Assembly (NCBI RefSeq): GCF_021172145.1
Contig: NZ_CP089095.1
Span: 1,736,001-1,800,000 of the forward strand
DNA from: Flavobacterium cyclinae
GTDB lineage: Bacteria; Bacteroidota; Bacteroidia; Flavobacteriales; Flavobacteriaceae
Reading direction: 5' to 3'
Length of the DNA stretch: 64,000 bases
Under the pieces are notes generated by a model. The model made no database searches. It saw nothing but the letters and a program-made list of their open reading frames with translations, and was not told where the DNA came from. Shown here one piece after another: positions 14,906 through 23,723 of the stretch; position 1 is the first letter of the stretch, and every line of letters begins with the position of its first letter. A program made the translations under genes and the position numbers.

Positions 14906-15613
14906 ATGTCGTTTTTTAAAAAATTATTGGTTGGAAAAGTAGGGAAAATTTATCATCACAAAATAAGTCCAATCAAGAAAACGATTCTTAATATCAGAGC
15001 CATTTGGAACAATGATCATGAAGAAGATAATGGAATTGAAAAAATAGTCCGTTTGTTTTTATCCTCTTCTCAATTGCTATTTCCAGGTATTTACATAAAA
15101 CATATGGCCACTAAAATCGGTTATGAATACAAAGATTTAGCAATGGACTTTTATATTTTGGCCAAAGTTATTTTTCCAATTTTAATTCTAATAAACAATT
15201 GGCAAACCAACGACTATGTTGTTTTTGTATTGATTTACATTTTATTAGAAACTGTATTATACATTCCAACACTAATTTTTGCCTCTGATTTATTTTCTCA
15301 GCCTCGGTCTTATAAAAGATCAATGTTGTTACTGTTTTTTAATTATTTGGAATCTGTTTTATCTTTTGCTGTTTTTTACAGAACAGGAGATTACTTAAAT
15401 CAACCGTTAAATAGTTGGTTTGATGCAGTTTATTATAGTTTTGTTACATCTTCCACTATAGGATATGGTGATTACTATCCAGTTGAAACAGAAGGGAAAA
15501 TCTTTACTATTTTACAAGTATTTCTATTTTTATTTTTTGTAATTCTATTTATGAATTTCTTTTCTTCAAAAATTAAAACAAAAGGATATTTCAGTGATAA
15601 AAACGAATTTTAA
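14906..15613 (+). CDS. Potassium-channel family membrane protein
   Basis: This 235-residue protein has hydrophobic spans at about 85-99, 104-125, 138-158 and 198-217. A pore helix and selectivity filter TIGYGDYYP (184-192) lie just before the last span. The filter matches K+ channels. No cytoplasmic RCK domain follows, so gating is not by a fused nucleotide-binding module. The stop overlaps the convergent kdsB stop by four bases (15610-15613). Confidence 0.87.
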   Translation: MSFFKKLLVGKVGKIYHHKISPIKKTILNIRAIWNNDHEEDNGIEKIVRLFLSSSQLLFPGIYIKHMATKIGYEYKDLAMDFYILAKVIFPILILINNWQTNDYVVFVLIYILLETVLYIPTLIFASDLFSQPRSYKRSMLLLFFNYLESVLSFAVFYRTGDYLNQPLNSWFDAVYYSFVTSSTIGYGDYYPVETEGKIFTILQVFLFLFFVILFMNFFSSKIKTKGYFSDKNEF

Positions 15614-16335
15614 AGAAGTTTTCTAGCTTTTTCTAAATCTTCAGGTGTATCAATTCCGATACTTCCATGAGAAGTCTCAACCATTTTAATACGTTTCCCA
15701 TATTCTAAATATCGAAGTTGTTCTAATTTTTCAGAAGCTTCTAAAGATAACATAGGCAAATGGTAAAAATCCATCAAGGCTTCTTTTCTAAAAGCGTAAA
15801 TTCCTATATGTTTCATATAGCGGACTCCCACGTTTTCTTCTCTTGGATAAGGAATAACCGAGCGCGAAAAGTATAAAGCAAAACCTTGCTGGTCTGTAAT
15901 TACTTTTACATTATTTGGATTATTAATTTCCTCTTTATCTGTAATTTGAAACATTAAAGAACCTAAATCAACTTTTTTATCAATATCGTTTTTAAAGACT
16001 TCAATTAGTTCTTCTAATGGTTTTTTATTAATAAATGGCTCATCGCCCTGAACATTAATTACAACATCTACATTCATATGTTCTACGGCTTCTGCAATTC
16101 TGTCGCTTCCGCTTTCGTGTTCTTTTATCGACATGATGGCTTTTCCTCCATTCGAAATAATTTCGTTGTAAATTAAATCGGAATCTGTCACCACAAAAAC
16201 ATCATCAAATAAATTGGTAGAAATAGCTGCTTCGTACGTACGAAGAATTACAGTTTTGCCTCCCAAATCTTGCATTAATTTTGCAGGGAAACGTGTAGAA
16301 GCATATCGAGCGGGAATTACAGCTATTATTTTCAT
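15610..16335 (-). CDS. kdsB: 3-deoxy-manno-octulosonate cytidylyltransferase
   Basis: This 241-residue protein activates Kdo as CMP-Kdo for lipopolysaccharide core synthesis. The N-terminal nucleotide-binding signature [15 protein letters not shown] and the [10 protein letters not shown] metal/substrate segment near residue 95 are diagnostic. Length is normal. The upstream spacer has an AT-rich word repeat (ACAAAGACACTAAGGTG) of the kind scattered at gene boundaries in such genomes. Confidence 0.95.
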   Translation of the reverse strand: MKIIAVIPARYASTRFPAKLMQDLGGKTVILRTYEAAISTNLFDDVFVVTDSDLIYNEIISNGGKAIMSIKEHESGSDRIAEAVEHMNVDVVINVQGDEPFINKKPLEELIEVFKNDIDKKVDLGSLMFQITDKEEINNPNNVKVITDQQGFALYFSRSVIPYPREENVGVRYMKHIGIYAFRKEALMDFYHLPMLSLEASEKLEQLRYLEYGKRIKMVETSHGSIGIDTPEDLEKARKLL

Positions 16336-16375
16336 TTTTATTTGTTTACCACAAAGACACTAAGGTGCTAAGTTT

Positions 16376-16747
16376 CTAATTTTTATATATTAATTCAGTA
16401 CTTTTTTCTTCTTTCAAATGATTAGCTTCTTTTAAAGAAAATTTTGAATACGTTTTATTTACTCCAAATTTATAAACTTCAATATTAGTATTAGAATAAT
16501 TTAAAAGATGTTTCATACAATCATCAACCGTAACAAAAATTTCATCATCTAGCTTTTGTACAAAACCAACTTCTTTATTATCAATTATTACAAAATAATC
16601 ATTTGATTTATCAATTTTATAGTATAATTCTTGAAAGTCTCCATATTTATCTTCAACTTCCATCAAATTTAATCCATAAAGAATGAATAAAAAAAATAGG
16701 GATGTAACAACTGATAAACCAATAACAACTTTTATTATTATTTTCAT
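16376..16747 (-). CDS. Single-span membrane-anchored hypothetical protein
   Basis: This 123-residue protein has one N-terminal hydrophobic span (about residues 5-27), then a hydrophilic domain rich in charged and aromatic residues (FQELYYKIDKSNDYFVI). No lipobox or known motif is present. It lies between kdsB and the helicase gene on the same strand, with gaps of 28 to 40 bases. The function is unknown. Confidence 0.7.
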   Translation of the reverse strand: MKIIIKVVIGLSVVTSLFFLFILYGLNLMEVEDKYGDFQELYYKIDKSNDYFVIIDNKEVGFVQKLDDEIFVTVDDCMKHLLNYSNTNIEVYKFGVNKTYSKFSLKEANHLKEEKSTELIYKN

Positions 16748-16774
16748 GGTTGATTTTATTTGATTACAAAAGTA

Positions 16775-18199
16775 TTAATTTTCGAAAAACTCATCCTTAA
16801 ATCCTATTAAATATAATTTTTCCTCAGCACGGGTAATGGCAGTATATAACCATCGAACATAATCAACATCAATTCCGTCAGGTAAATAAGGTTGTTCTAC
16901 AAACACCGTTTTCCATTGTCCCCCTTGTGATTTATGACACGTTATCGCATACGAAAATTTCACCTGAAGTGCGTTGAAATAAGGATTTTCTTTTACTTTC
17001 TGAAGTTTTTTATATTGTTGGCGTTCTTCTTCATAATCAAACAACACTTCTTGATATAATTTATTCGATTCTTCATACGTCAAAGAAGGCGATTCGCTCA
17101 TAATAGTATCTAACATGATTACCGTATCAAAAGGGGTTTGATTAGGATAATCGACCATTCTAATTTTTACGGTTGCGAATTTGAATCCATACAATTCTTG
17201 AATTTTCCTTATTTCTAAGATTTCAATAATATCACCATTGGCAATAAATCCCGCTTCAGAATTTTCAGGTAACCAAAAATAATTGTTCTTAACTACCATT
17301 AAATAATCTCCGGTAGAAATTTCACTTTCTTTGGACAAAATGGAAGCTCTAATTTGTTGGTTGTATTGATTAGCTCTTTTATTAGAACGCAAAATAAAAG
17401 CGGTATCTTCAATACTATAATTATCATACGCTTGATGGATGGCATCTTGAATATCATACCCATCTTGTAATCGAACAATATCTTTAAATCCTTTTAATTT
17501 AAACTGAAAGGTATCAATAAAATGAGAATGTAGTAATTCTCGTAATTGAGTTGCGTTGTATAAAATTCCCGAATCTATTGCTTGACGCATAACTTCATCT
17601 AATTCAATATGATGCACATTTTTTTGATAATGAAGCGACAAGGTATCTACATCCAAAGCTGGACTAATCGTCATGTTTACAGGTGGTAATTGAGCGGTAT
17701 CTCCAATTAGTAACAATTTGCAATTTGTACCTGCATCTACATAAAAAAATAAATCATCAAGAAGCGAACCATTTTCATAAAATTTGGTTTCTTGATTAGT
17801 ATCTGAAATCATAGATGATTCATCAACAATAAAAAGCGTATTTTTAAATTTATTTTGTTGTAATGTAAAACTTACTCCACCTGATTTGTTTTTTTTAGGG
17901 AAATAAATACGTTTATGAATCGTGTATGCGGGTTTACCAGAATAATTACTAATCACTTTTGCAGCTCTACCTGTAGGAGCAAGTAATACTGCTTTCATAT
18001 TAACAGCAGCTAAATTATTGATTACAGTAGAAATTATAGTTGTTTTACCAGTTCCTGCAAAACCTTTTAGCACAAAAACATCATTTGTTGTTGAATTCAT
18101 AACAAAGTCGGCCATTTTTTGAAGAAAAATGTCTTGTTTTAATGTGGGTTGATGTGGAAAATTATTCTGTAATAAATTGTAAAACAGCTTATAAGTCAT
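16775..18199 (-). CDS. RecD-like / UvrD_C_2 superfamily 1 DNA helicase
   Basis: The ATG at 18199 (MTYKLFYNLLQ) is preferred over an upstream TTG at 18217, giving 474 residues. The Walker A motif is KGFAGTGKTT (45-54). VDESSMISD is the Walker B-like motif II, and LIGDTAQLPPV is motif III. The C-terminal UvrD_C_2 motif reads FSYAITCHKSQGGQWKTVF, and YTAITRAEEKLYLIG follows. It resembles the stand-alone RecD/Pif1-like helicases common in Bacteroidota, which act on DNA ends or stalled forks. A minus-strand TATATTTG (18229-18236) precedes the start. Confidence 0.9.
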   Translation of the reverse strand: MTYKLFYNLLQNNFPHQPTLKQDIFLQKMADFVMNSTTNDVFVLKGFAGTGKTTIISTVINNLAAVNMKAVLLAPTGRAAKVISNYSGKPAYTIHKRIYFPKKNKSGGVSFTLQQNKFKNTLFIVDESSMISDTNQETKFYENGSLLDDLFFYVDAGTNCKLLLIGDTAQLPPVNMTISPALDVDTLSLHYQKNVHHIELDEVMRQAIDSGILYNATQLRELLHSHFIDTFQFKLKGFKDIVRLQDGYDIQDAIHQAYDNYSIEDTAFILRSNKRANQYNQQIRASILSKESEISTGDYLMVVKNNYFWLPENSEAGFIANGDIIEILEIRKIQELYGFKFATVKIRMVDYPNQTPFDTVIMLDTIMSESPSLTYEESNKLYQEVLFDYEEERQQYKKLQKVKENPYFNALQVKFSYAITCHKSQGGQWKTVFVEQPYLPDGIDVDYVRWLYTAITRAEEKLYLIGFKDEFFEN

Positions 18200-18228
18200 A
18201 AAAATAGTTTTGGCCAATATTAATTTTT

Positions 18229-18236
18229 CAAATATA
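18229..18236 (-). promoter_or_regulatory. -7 box of the RecD-like helicase gene
   Basis: Minus-strand TATATTTG lies 30 bases before the ATG at 18199, and no -33 TTG is found at standard spacing. Confidence 0.4.
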
Positions 18237-18260
18237 CTGATGATTTTTACAAGAAATTCT

Positions 18261-18289
18261 TTTGAGTAGAAAAAAAAATTGTAGATTTG
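18261..18289 (+). promoter_or_regulatory. Promoter of the DUF3822-rsmD operon
   Basis: TTTG at 18261-18264 and TAGATTTG at 18282-18289 are separated by 17 bases, slightly short of the usual spacing. It would give a leader of about 25 bases before the ATG at 18323. Confidence 0.5.
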
Positions 18290-18322
18290 CGTACCTATTT
18301 TAACTAAAAAAATATAAATCTA

Positions 18323-19084
18323 ATGTTGTTATTATTATTGTACGTTGTAATCACCTGCGTTGTTGCAGTGGTTTTAGTAAAACTAATAGATAAATTTTTA
18401 CCAGCAAAAGCTAGAGTTTTTGTTTCTATAGCTTTATGGGCAGTTTGTTTTGGATTAGCATATATGATTTATGCATCAGTAATGAAACCTATTGAGTTCA
18501 AACAAGAAAAAGAAGCTCGTTATGAAATTGCTGTAAAAAAGATGCTTGACATTAAAAAACTTCAAACAGGTTACAAATCAGTTCATGGAAAATTTGCTGA
18601 TACTTTTGAAGAATTAGTAAAATTTGTTGAAACAGGAGAATTTGAAATTATTTCTAGAAAAGATACTGCTGTTATTGACCACGCTAAAAATGCTGCTTTC
18701 CGAATTGTAGTTGGACCTGATGGTGTTGGTGGTTTCTTCAAAGATGAAGTAATTATTACAAAATTAGGAACTGTAAAAGTTAAAGATTCATTATTTAAAA
18801 ACTCGGATCGTTACAAAAGATTAAATATTGTTAAATTTGGCGAAATTGAAGTTCCTGTGATAATGAAAACTGACGTTGTTTCAAGAAATGATATGAATAT
18901 TTCTGTTTTCCAAGCTACTATTGATAAAAATGCTTTATTAAAAGATTTAGATCAAGAATTAGTAAAACAAGAAAACAAAGTAGAATCTATTGATGAAATC
19001 AATGGAGATAAAATTATCTTAGGTTCATTAGAAGAAGTTACACTTACAGGAAACTGGCCTAAAAAATATGGTAATAACGAATAA
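18323..19084 (+). CDS. Membrane-anchored hypothetical protein, first gene of DUF3822-rsmD operon
   Basis: This 253-residue protein has two N-terminal spans (about 2-24 and 31-51), then a long soluble domain with a helical EARYEIAVKKMLDIKKLQTGYKS segment and several beta strands. The topology predicts a periplasmic or cytoplasmic C-terminal domain close to the membrane. Its 3' end overlaps the DUF3822 gene by 17 bases, so translation is probably coupled. No function is known. The YKSVHGKFADTFEEL pattern recalls pilin-like type II assembly proteins, but I would not assign that. Confidence 0.78.
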   Translation: MLLLLLYVVITCVVAVVLVKLIDKFLPAKARVFVSIALWAVCFGLAYMIYASVMKPIEFKQEKEARYEIAVKKMLDIKKLQTGYKSVHGKFADTFEELVKFVETGEFEIISRKDTAVIDHAKNAAFRIVVGPDGVGGFFKDEVIITKLGTVKVKDSLFKNSDRYKRLNIVKFGEIEVPVIMKTDVVSRNDMNISVFQATIDKNALLKDLDQELVKQENKVESIDEINGDKIILGSLEEVTLTGNWPKKYGNNE

Positions 19085-19880
19085 CGACATTACTCAAAAA
19101 ACATATAAAAAGTTGTCCATTCAGGTTTCCTTGAGTGGACTTTCTTTTTGTGTATTTGATTTACTTTCTCATAAGATTGTCAATTCTATGGCAATTGAAT
19201 TTGAAAAGCATAAAGTATTAGAAGAACAATTGTGGAAAGCATTTATAGAATTTCCAATTTTAACAAAATCATTTGATGAAATAATGGTTGTTCATGATAA
19301 CAATTTAAACACTTTTGTTCCCACTTCCCTATTTGATGTTCATTTTTTAGCCAGCTACTTACAATATAATACCAAGGTTTTTGAAACTGATTTTTTTACA
19401 CATGATGTTATTTTTCCTTATGAAATGAATAACGTTTATGTTCCTTTTGTAAATATTAATAATTTTTTATTGGATCAATTCGACACTTTTGAATACCAAA
19501 ATTCGAATTCAATTTTAGTAAAGCAACTATTAGATTTATCAAAAAACAATGATGAAAAGCAAGTTTTTGTTCATTTACAAAAAGAACATTTTGAAATTGT
19601 TATTGTTAAAAATCAGCAATTACTATTTTATAATTCATTTCATTACCAAACTCCAGAAGATTTTATTTATTATCTCTTATTTACTTGCGAACAATTACAG
19701 TTGAATCCCGAAACGATTTCTGTACAACTCCTAGGAAATTGTTCTGAACAAGACAACTTCTTTAAAATAGCTTATAAATACATTAGAAACTGTAATTTAT
19801 TAGATGTTAGTAATACTTCTGCTGTTTTAGATGTTTCTTCATCTGATTTGAGAAATCACTTTATACTTTATCATTCATGA
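19068..19880 (+). CDS. DUF3822-family protein
   Basis: This 270-residue protein resembles the Bacteroidota DUF3822 family, which has an actin-like ATPase-fold appearance and usually sits immediately before rsmD. It overlaps the upstream gene by 17 bases and rsmD by four (ATGA). No catalytic residues are assignable. The conserved placement suggests a link to ribosome or envelope biogenesis, which is inference. Confidence 0.8.
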   Translation: MVITNNDITQKTYKKLSIQVSLSGLSFCVFDLLSHKIVNSMAIEFEKHKVLEEQLWKAFIEFPILTKSFDEIMVVHDNNLNTFVPTSLFDVHFLASYLQYNTKVFETDFFTHDVIFPYEMNNVYVPFVNINNFLLDQFDTFEYQNSNSILVKQLLDLSKNNDEKQVFVHLQKEHFEIVIVKNQQLLFYNSFHYQTPEDFIYYLLFTCEQLQLNPETISVQLLGNCSEQDNFFKIAYKYIRNCNLLDVSNTSAVLDVSSSDLRNHFILYHS

Positions 19881-20455
19881 GAATAATCTCCGGAAAACAC
19901 AAAGGGCGCCGTTTGGTAGCTCCAAAAAACTTACCTGTTCGTCCTACAACCGACATGTGTAAAGAATCGTTATTCAATATATTGAATAATTACTTTAATT
20001 TTCATGGATTAAAAGTTTTGGATTTATTCTCAGGAACGGGTAATATTAGTTATGAATTCGCTTCTCGTGGTGCTGGACCAATTACAAGTGTTGATGGTGA
20101 TATGGGTTGTGTGAATTTCATCAAAAAAACTGCTACTGAATTAGATTTAGATATTAGTGTAATTAAAAGTGATGTTTTTAAATTCTTAGAAAAAAGCAAA
20201 GCAAGTTATGATATTATCTTTGCTGATCCACCATATGACTTGAGTCAGGAGAACTTTGAAAAAATAATCGAATTGATTTTCGAGAATGAGCTTTTAGACG
20301 AAGAAGGAATGTTGATAGTAGAACATTCAAAACACACTAAATTAGATCATTTAACTAATTTTTCATTTTCAAAAAGTTACGGAGGTTCTGTATTTTCGTT
20401 TTATGAATTTGAAAGCGACGAAGAAGAAGAATATGAAGAGGAAGACGAAGGATAA
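19877..20455 (+). CDS. rsmD: 16S rRNA (guanine966-N2)-methyltransferase RsmD
   Basis: This 192-residue protein has the N-terminal RIISGKHKGRRL, RPTTDMCKESLFNIL, the SAM-binding LDLFSGTGNISYEFASRGA and the catalytic DPPY (FADPPYDLS). These are all diagnostic for RsmD, which methylates a 16S rRNA guanine. The C-terminal tail SDEEEEYEEEDEG is an unusual acidic extension. It is last in a three-gene overlapping cluster, with RNase P RNA convergent downstream. Confidence 0.94.
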   Translation: MRIISGKHKGRRLVAPKNLPVRPTTDMCKESLFNILNNYFNFHGLKVLDLFSGTGNISYEFASRGAGPITSVDGDMGCVNFIKKTATELDLDISVIKSDVFKFLEKSKASYDIIFADPPYDLSQENFEKIIELIFENELLDEEGMLIVEHSKHTKLDHLTNFSFSKSYGGSVFSFYEFESDEEEEYEEEDEG

Positions 20456-20475
20456 AATCGTCATAAAATAAAAAA

Positions 20476-20788
20476 GCAGACCTATAAGCCGGATTCTGTC
20501 TCTAATAAATTAGAGCCTTATCATTTATCTAGTCTCGATATTACTATCGGGATCAAGCTGCCTACCCTTCAACATCGGACGAGTAGCCCTTATTTTGATT
20601 ACTCAAAAACTGCTGATATACTTGGCATTTCACCGCATAGAGTTTACCTGGTTTCACTACAGCATTACCTGTACATACTTTCTGTTGCACTTGTCCTCAC
20701 CTTTCGATGGATGGGCGTTACCCACTATGCTACTCTTTGGTGTCCGGACTTTCCTCTCCCGAAAATCGGGAACGATAAGGCGGTCTGC
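20476..20788 (-). ncRNA. rnpB: RNase P RNA, bacterial class A
   Basis: Read on the minus strand it begins GCAGACCGCC. It contains the P4 strand AGAGGAAAGTCCGGAC and the ACAGAAAGT / GGTAAACTC landmarks. It ends ACAGAATCCGGCTTATAGGT followed by CTGC, pairing the two termini. A T-run follows. This is the catalytic RNA that matures tRNA 5' ends. The plus-strand opening 20595-20801 over it is spurious. Confidence 0.96.
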
Positions 20789-20792
20789 GGTG

Positions 20793-20800
20793 CAAATTTA
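20793..20800 (-). promoter_or_regulatory. -7 box of rnpB
   Basis: Minus-strand TAAATTTG lies four bases before the RNA 5' end, the correct place for TAnnTTTG. Confidence 0.6.
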
Positions 20801-20891
20801 GACTATTGAATTTAGAATCTAGAACTAATTCAATAATATTTTAAATTGTGAATAACTTTTATAAAGATTCTTCTCAATTTGGATTTTGGAA

Positions 20892-20923
20892 TTTGCTTTT
20901 TGAAATATACAATCCTATATTTG
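20892..20923 (+). promoter_or_regulatory. Promoter of dnaX
   Basis: TTTG at 20892-20895 and TATATTTG at 20916-20923 are spaced by 20 bases, with the ATG 17 bases beyond. Confidence 0.75.
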
Positions 20924-20939
20924 TGATTCAATAGAAATT

Positions 20940-22013
20940 ATGGAACAATTTATCGTATCAGCTCGTAAATATCGTCCGCAAACATTTAAAGATGTTGTGG
21001 GGCAACAAGCTATTACCAATACGTTGTTGAATGCTATTGAAACCAATCATTTGGCACAAGCCTTATTATTTACAGGACCTCGTGGTGTTGGAAAAACAAC
21101 TTGTGCAAGAATTCTAGCCCGAAAAATCAATCAAGAAGGTTATGATGATCCGTTTGAGGATTTCTCATTTAACGTTTTTGAATTAGATGCGGCTTCTAAT
21201 AATGGTGTTGATGATATTAGAAGTATTATCGACCAAGTTAGAATACCACCACAAACTGGAAAATATAAGGTTTATATCATTGACGAGGTGCACATGCTTT
21301 CTCAAGCGGCTTTTAATGCTTTCTTAAAGACATTGGAAGAACCACCTAAGCATGCCATTTTCATTTTAGCAACAACCGAGAAACATAAAATTATTCCAAC
21401 GATTTTATCGCGTTGCCAAATTTTTGATTTCAAAAGAATTACGGTTAAAGATGCGAAAGAACACTTAGCCGAAATTGCGAAAGAACAAGGCATTACATTT
21501 GAAGATGATGCGCTTCACATCATTGCTCAAAAGGCTGATGGTGCTATGCGTGATGCTTTGTCTATTTTTGACCGAGTAGTTTCTTATTGTGGAAATAACT
21601 TAACCAGACAAGCCGTTACCGAAAATTTAAATGTTTTAGATTTTGAATATTACATCAAAATCACCGATTTAATTTTAGAAAATAAAATTCCAGATTTGCT
21701 TTTAGCTTACAATGACATTTTAGCAAAAGGTTTTGATGGGCATCATTTTATTGCTGGTTTGGCTTCGCATTTCAGAGATTTATTAGTGTGTAAAAATCCG
21801 GCAACTTTACCTTTATTGGAAGCTGGTGAACATGCTCAAAGTTTGTATGCAGCGCAATCACATAAAGCCATGCACGATTTCTTATTAAAAGGAATTGAAT
21901 TAGCAAATGAATGCGATTTGAAATATAAAGTCAGTCAAAATCAACGTCTTTTAGTCGAGCTTTGTTTGATGCAATTAGCCTCTATCACTTTTGATGGAGA
22001 AAAAAAAAAGTAG
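20940..22013 (+). CDS. dnaX: DNA polymerase III gamma-form (DnaX domains I-III), zero frame
   Basis: This 357-residue clamp-loader ATPase has the Walker A motif GPRGVGKTT near residue 45, the DEVHMLSQAAFNAFLKTLEEPP box around residues 112-134, and the sensor 1 / SRC motif TILSRC. The zinc-binding cysteine cluster of E. coli DnaX is absent, the segment after Walker A being ARKINQEGYDDPFEDF, as in other Bacteroidota. The frame ends GEKKK then TAG, straight after a run of ten A and a G. The product would stop at the end of domain III, like the gamma subunit. The rest of tau is encoded in the -1 frame. Confidence 0.92.
   Translation: MEQFIVSARKYRPQTFKDVVGQQAITNTLLNAIETNHLAQALLFTGPRGVGKTTCARILARKINQEGYDDPFEDFSFNVFELDAASNNGVDDIRSIIDQVRIPPQTGKYKVYIIDEVHMLSQAAFNAFLKTLEEPPKHAIFILATTEKHKIIPTILSRCQIFDFKRITVKDAKEHLAEIAKEQGITFEDDALHIIAQKADGAMRDALSIFDRVVSYCGNNLTRQAVTENLNVLDFEYYIKITDLILENKIPDLLLAYNDILAKGFDGHHFIAGLASHFRDLLVCKNPATLPLLEAGEHAQSLYAAQSHKAMHDFLLKGIELANECDLKYKVSQNQRLLVELCLMQLASITFDGEKKK
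22004..22010 (+). other. Candidate -1 frameshift site in dnaX (A_AAA_AAG within A10-G)
   Basis: The zero frame reads GAA AAA AAA AAG TAG. The heptamer A_AAA_AAG is in canonical phase and a stop follows at once. Backward slippage by one base enters the long open frame that encodes the tau C-terminus. The same result would follow from one extra A added by transcriptional slippage in the A10 run (22000-22009), or if an A was lost from the sequence. Confidence 0.65.
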
Positions 22014-22702
22014 CTAAATTTATCATTCCGGCTACATATTACAAGAACAACTCCTACTCTATTTCGGAAGTTTCTTCATTAAAAACTCAAGTTCCAACTG
22101 AAGAAATTCAACCTGTTGAAAAAACAGAACCAATCGTAAGCGAGCCTAAAGTATCTACAATTCCAGAAGTTCAAAATGAAGTAGTTGCTCCAATTGTGCC
22201 TGAAATTCCGAAACCTGTTTTAACGAATTTAAATCCGACAGGAACTAAAGTTTCAGCACTCTCATTAGCGAGTATTAAAGCAAAAAAAGAGTTGGAAGCC
22301 CAACAACAAACCGTTCAAAGACATCGCGAAGATTTACCTTCTGAAGCCTTTAACGAAACCGACATGTTGTTGCAATGGAATAAATTTGCCCAAAAAATGG
22401 TAGACAGTGGAAAACGTTTGATGGCAACGTATATGCAAATGAATGATCCTACATTAGATGGAACAAAAATCACGCTGGAACTTCCAAATCAAAGTACAAA
22501 AGAAGAGTTTTTATCAGGTTCGATTGAATTGTTAGGATATTTAAGAGGTAAATTACACAACCATGATATTACCATTGAAGTGGTTGTAAATGAAACTACC
22601 GAAAATAAATACGCCTTTACTCCACAAGAGAAATTTGAACGTTTAAAACAAATTAATCCAGCTTTAGATTTATTGAGAAAGACGTTTGATTTGGATGTTT
22701 AG
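22010..22702 (+). CDS. dnaX: DnaX tau-specific C-terminal extension in the -1 frame
   Basis: Starting VAKFIIPATYYK at 22010 the frame is open for 230 residues to the TAA-equivalent end at 22702. This is a proline/glutamate-rich linker (about 70 residues) followed by a folded C-terminal domain with DMLLQWNKFAQKM and KFERLKQINPALDLLRKTF, typical of Bacteroidota DnaX ends. Tau contacts the polymerase core and DnaB helicase. There is no plausible independent start, so expression must come from frameshifting, giving a 587-residue tau. The intact reading frame over 690 bases shows it is under selection. Confidence 0.85.
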   Translation, partial: VAKFIIPATYYKNNSYSISEVSSLKTQVPTEEIQPVEKTEPIVSEPKVSTIPEVQNEVVAPIVPEIPKPVLTNLNPTGTKVSALSLASIKAKKELEAQQQTVQRHREDLPSEAFNETDMLLQWNKFAQKMVDSGKRLMATYMQMNDPTLDGTKITLELPNQSTKEEFLSGSIELLGYLRGKLHNHDITIEVVVNETTENKYAFTPQEKFERLKQINPALDLLRKTFDLDV

Positions 22703-22703
22703 A

Positions 22704-23600
22704 CTATTGTTCTTCAAAGAAATCTTCATCTAATTGTTTGACTTCATAAACAGATTTAATTTGTACACCAACATTAAATTCGTGCATCAAATCAACCAAT
22801 TTAATTCCGTCAATCAATATTATTTTATGATGAGCGTTTTTAGCTTTTTCAACTGCTCCTTTGTCAAATAAGGAAGTAGTTACAAAAACACCTTTATTTG
22901 TATCGCCACTCATAGCACCAATAAAATTTCTGATATCTTTTTCTCTTACCTTATTTTCATTAAATCTTTTAGCTTGAATATAAATTTTATCCAAACCTAA
23001 TTTATCTTCATTTATGATTCCATCAATTCCACCATCAGAAGATTTAGAAGTTTCTATAAAATCTCCATAACCCATTTTCTTCAATAATATTAGAATGACT
23101 TTTTCAAAATAATATGGATTGATAACTTTTAACTTATCTAATAAATCATTCTTAACTTCTGTTTCAATTTTTGAAAAACCTTCATCAATTAAGTCTTGAG
23201 GTGAAGCATTATCAATTACTTTTATATCAGTTGCAGATTTATTTGACTTTAAATTCTCTTCTGTATAAAAATCAAGAATATTTGTACCTTGTTCAACGTC
23301 TTTTAATGTCAAACTTGACTTTTGACTTAAACCTTTTTCTGTAATTTTAACATGACCTCTTTCTGGATAAAAAATATATCCACCTTTTTTTAGATAAGAT
23401 TTTCCCCATGCAATTCTATTATTGATCAATACTTCTCCAGATTTTGTTTTCTCATTAAGCATTTCCTCAGGTAAATCTGAATAGTATTTCTCAATAACCA
23501 AATCCTGTAATTCTCTTGTATGAATCATTTCTCCATTGCTCAATATTTCTAAAATTGGATTAAATGTTTCATGGAATTTTGGTATTTCAATTTTTTTCAT
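22704..23600 (-). CDS. mrr: Mrr-type restriction endonuclease
   Basis: This 298-residue protein has an N-terminal winged-helix Mrr_N domain (IHTRELQDLVIEKYYSDL, then INNRIAWGKSYLKKGG, about residues 20-95). A C-terminal PD-(D/E)xK Mrr catalytic domain has DGGIDGIINED and IYIQAKRF supplying D and QxK. Mrr enzymes cleave DNA carrying foreign methylation (type IV restriction). Its stop is one base from the convergent dnaX stop. With the neighbouring RAYT gene it forms a small accessory patch between dnaX and the polyphosphate operon. Confidence 0.9.
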   Translation of the reverse strand: MKKIEIPKFHETFNPILEILSNGEMIHTRELQDLVIEKYYSDLPEEMLNEKTKSGEVLINNRIAWGKSYLKKGGYIFYPERGHVKITEKGLSQKSSLTLKDVEQGTNILDFYTEENLKSNKSATDIKVIDNASPQDLIDEGFSKIETEVKNDLLDKLKVINPYYFEKVILILLKKMGYGDFIETSKSSDGGIDGIINEDKLGLDKIYIQAKRFNENKVREKDIRNFIGAMSGDTNKGVFVTTSLFDKGAVEKAKNAHHKIILIDGIKLVDLMHEFNVGVQIKSVYEVKQLDEDFFEEQ

Positions 23601-23656
23601 GGGTTTAAAAAATCATTCTAGGTTAATAAAATAATAATATAAAACAAATTTTATAA

Positions 23657-23719
23657 ATCCCGTTAGGGATGAAATTTTGGTAACGTAAAACTGATACAGA
23701 CTTAAAATCCCGTAGGGAT
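23657..23719. repeat. Two REP-like hairpins on the left side of the RAYT gene
   Basis: ATCCCGTTAGGGAT (23657-23670) and ATCCCGTAGGGAT (23707-23719) lie 50 bases apart. Their complement reads CATCCCTACGGGAT, related to the GTCCCTACGGGAC units on the other side but with a compensating base-pair change. The second ends four bases before the RAYT stop codon. Confidence 0.8.
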
Positions 23720-23723
23720 GACA

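Noticed and set aside
16336-16375. The spacer ACAAAGACACTAAGGTG as a possible RNA element.
   Set aside because: It has no stable pairing and resembles the short-word tracts at other boundaries.
20595-20801. A 68-residue plus-strand reading frame.
   Set aside because: It lies inside the RNase P RNA gene on the opposite strand and is a chance opening.
22196-22702. A separate gene starting in the DnaX C-terminal region.
   Set aside because: The frame is open back to the frameshift site, the sequence is the tau C-terminal domain, and there is no promoter. It is one gene with dnaX.
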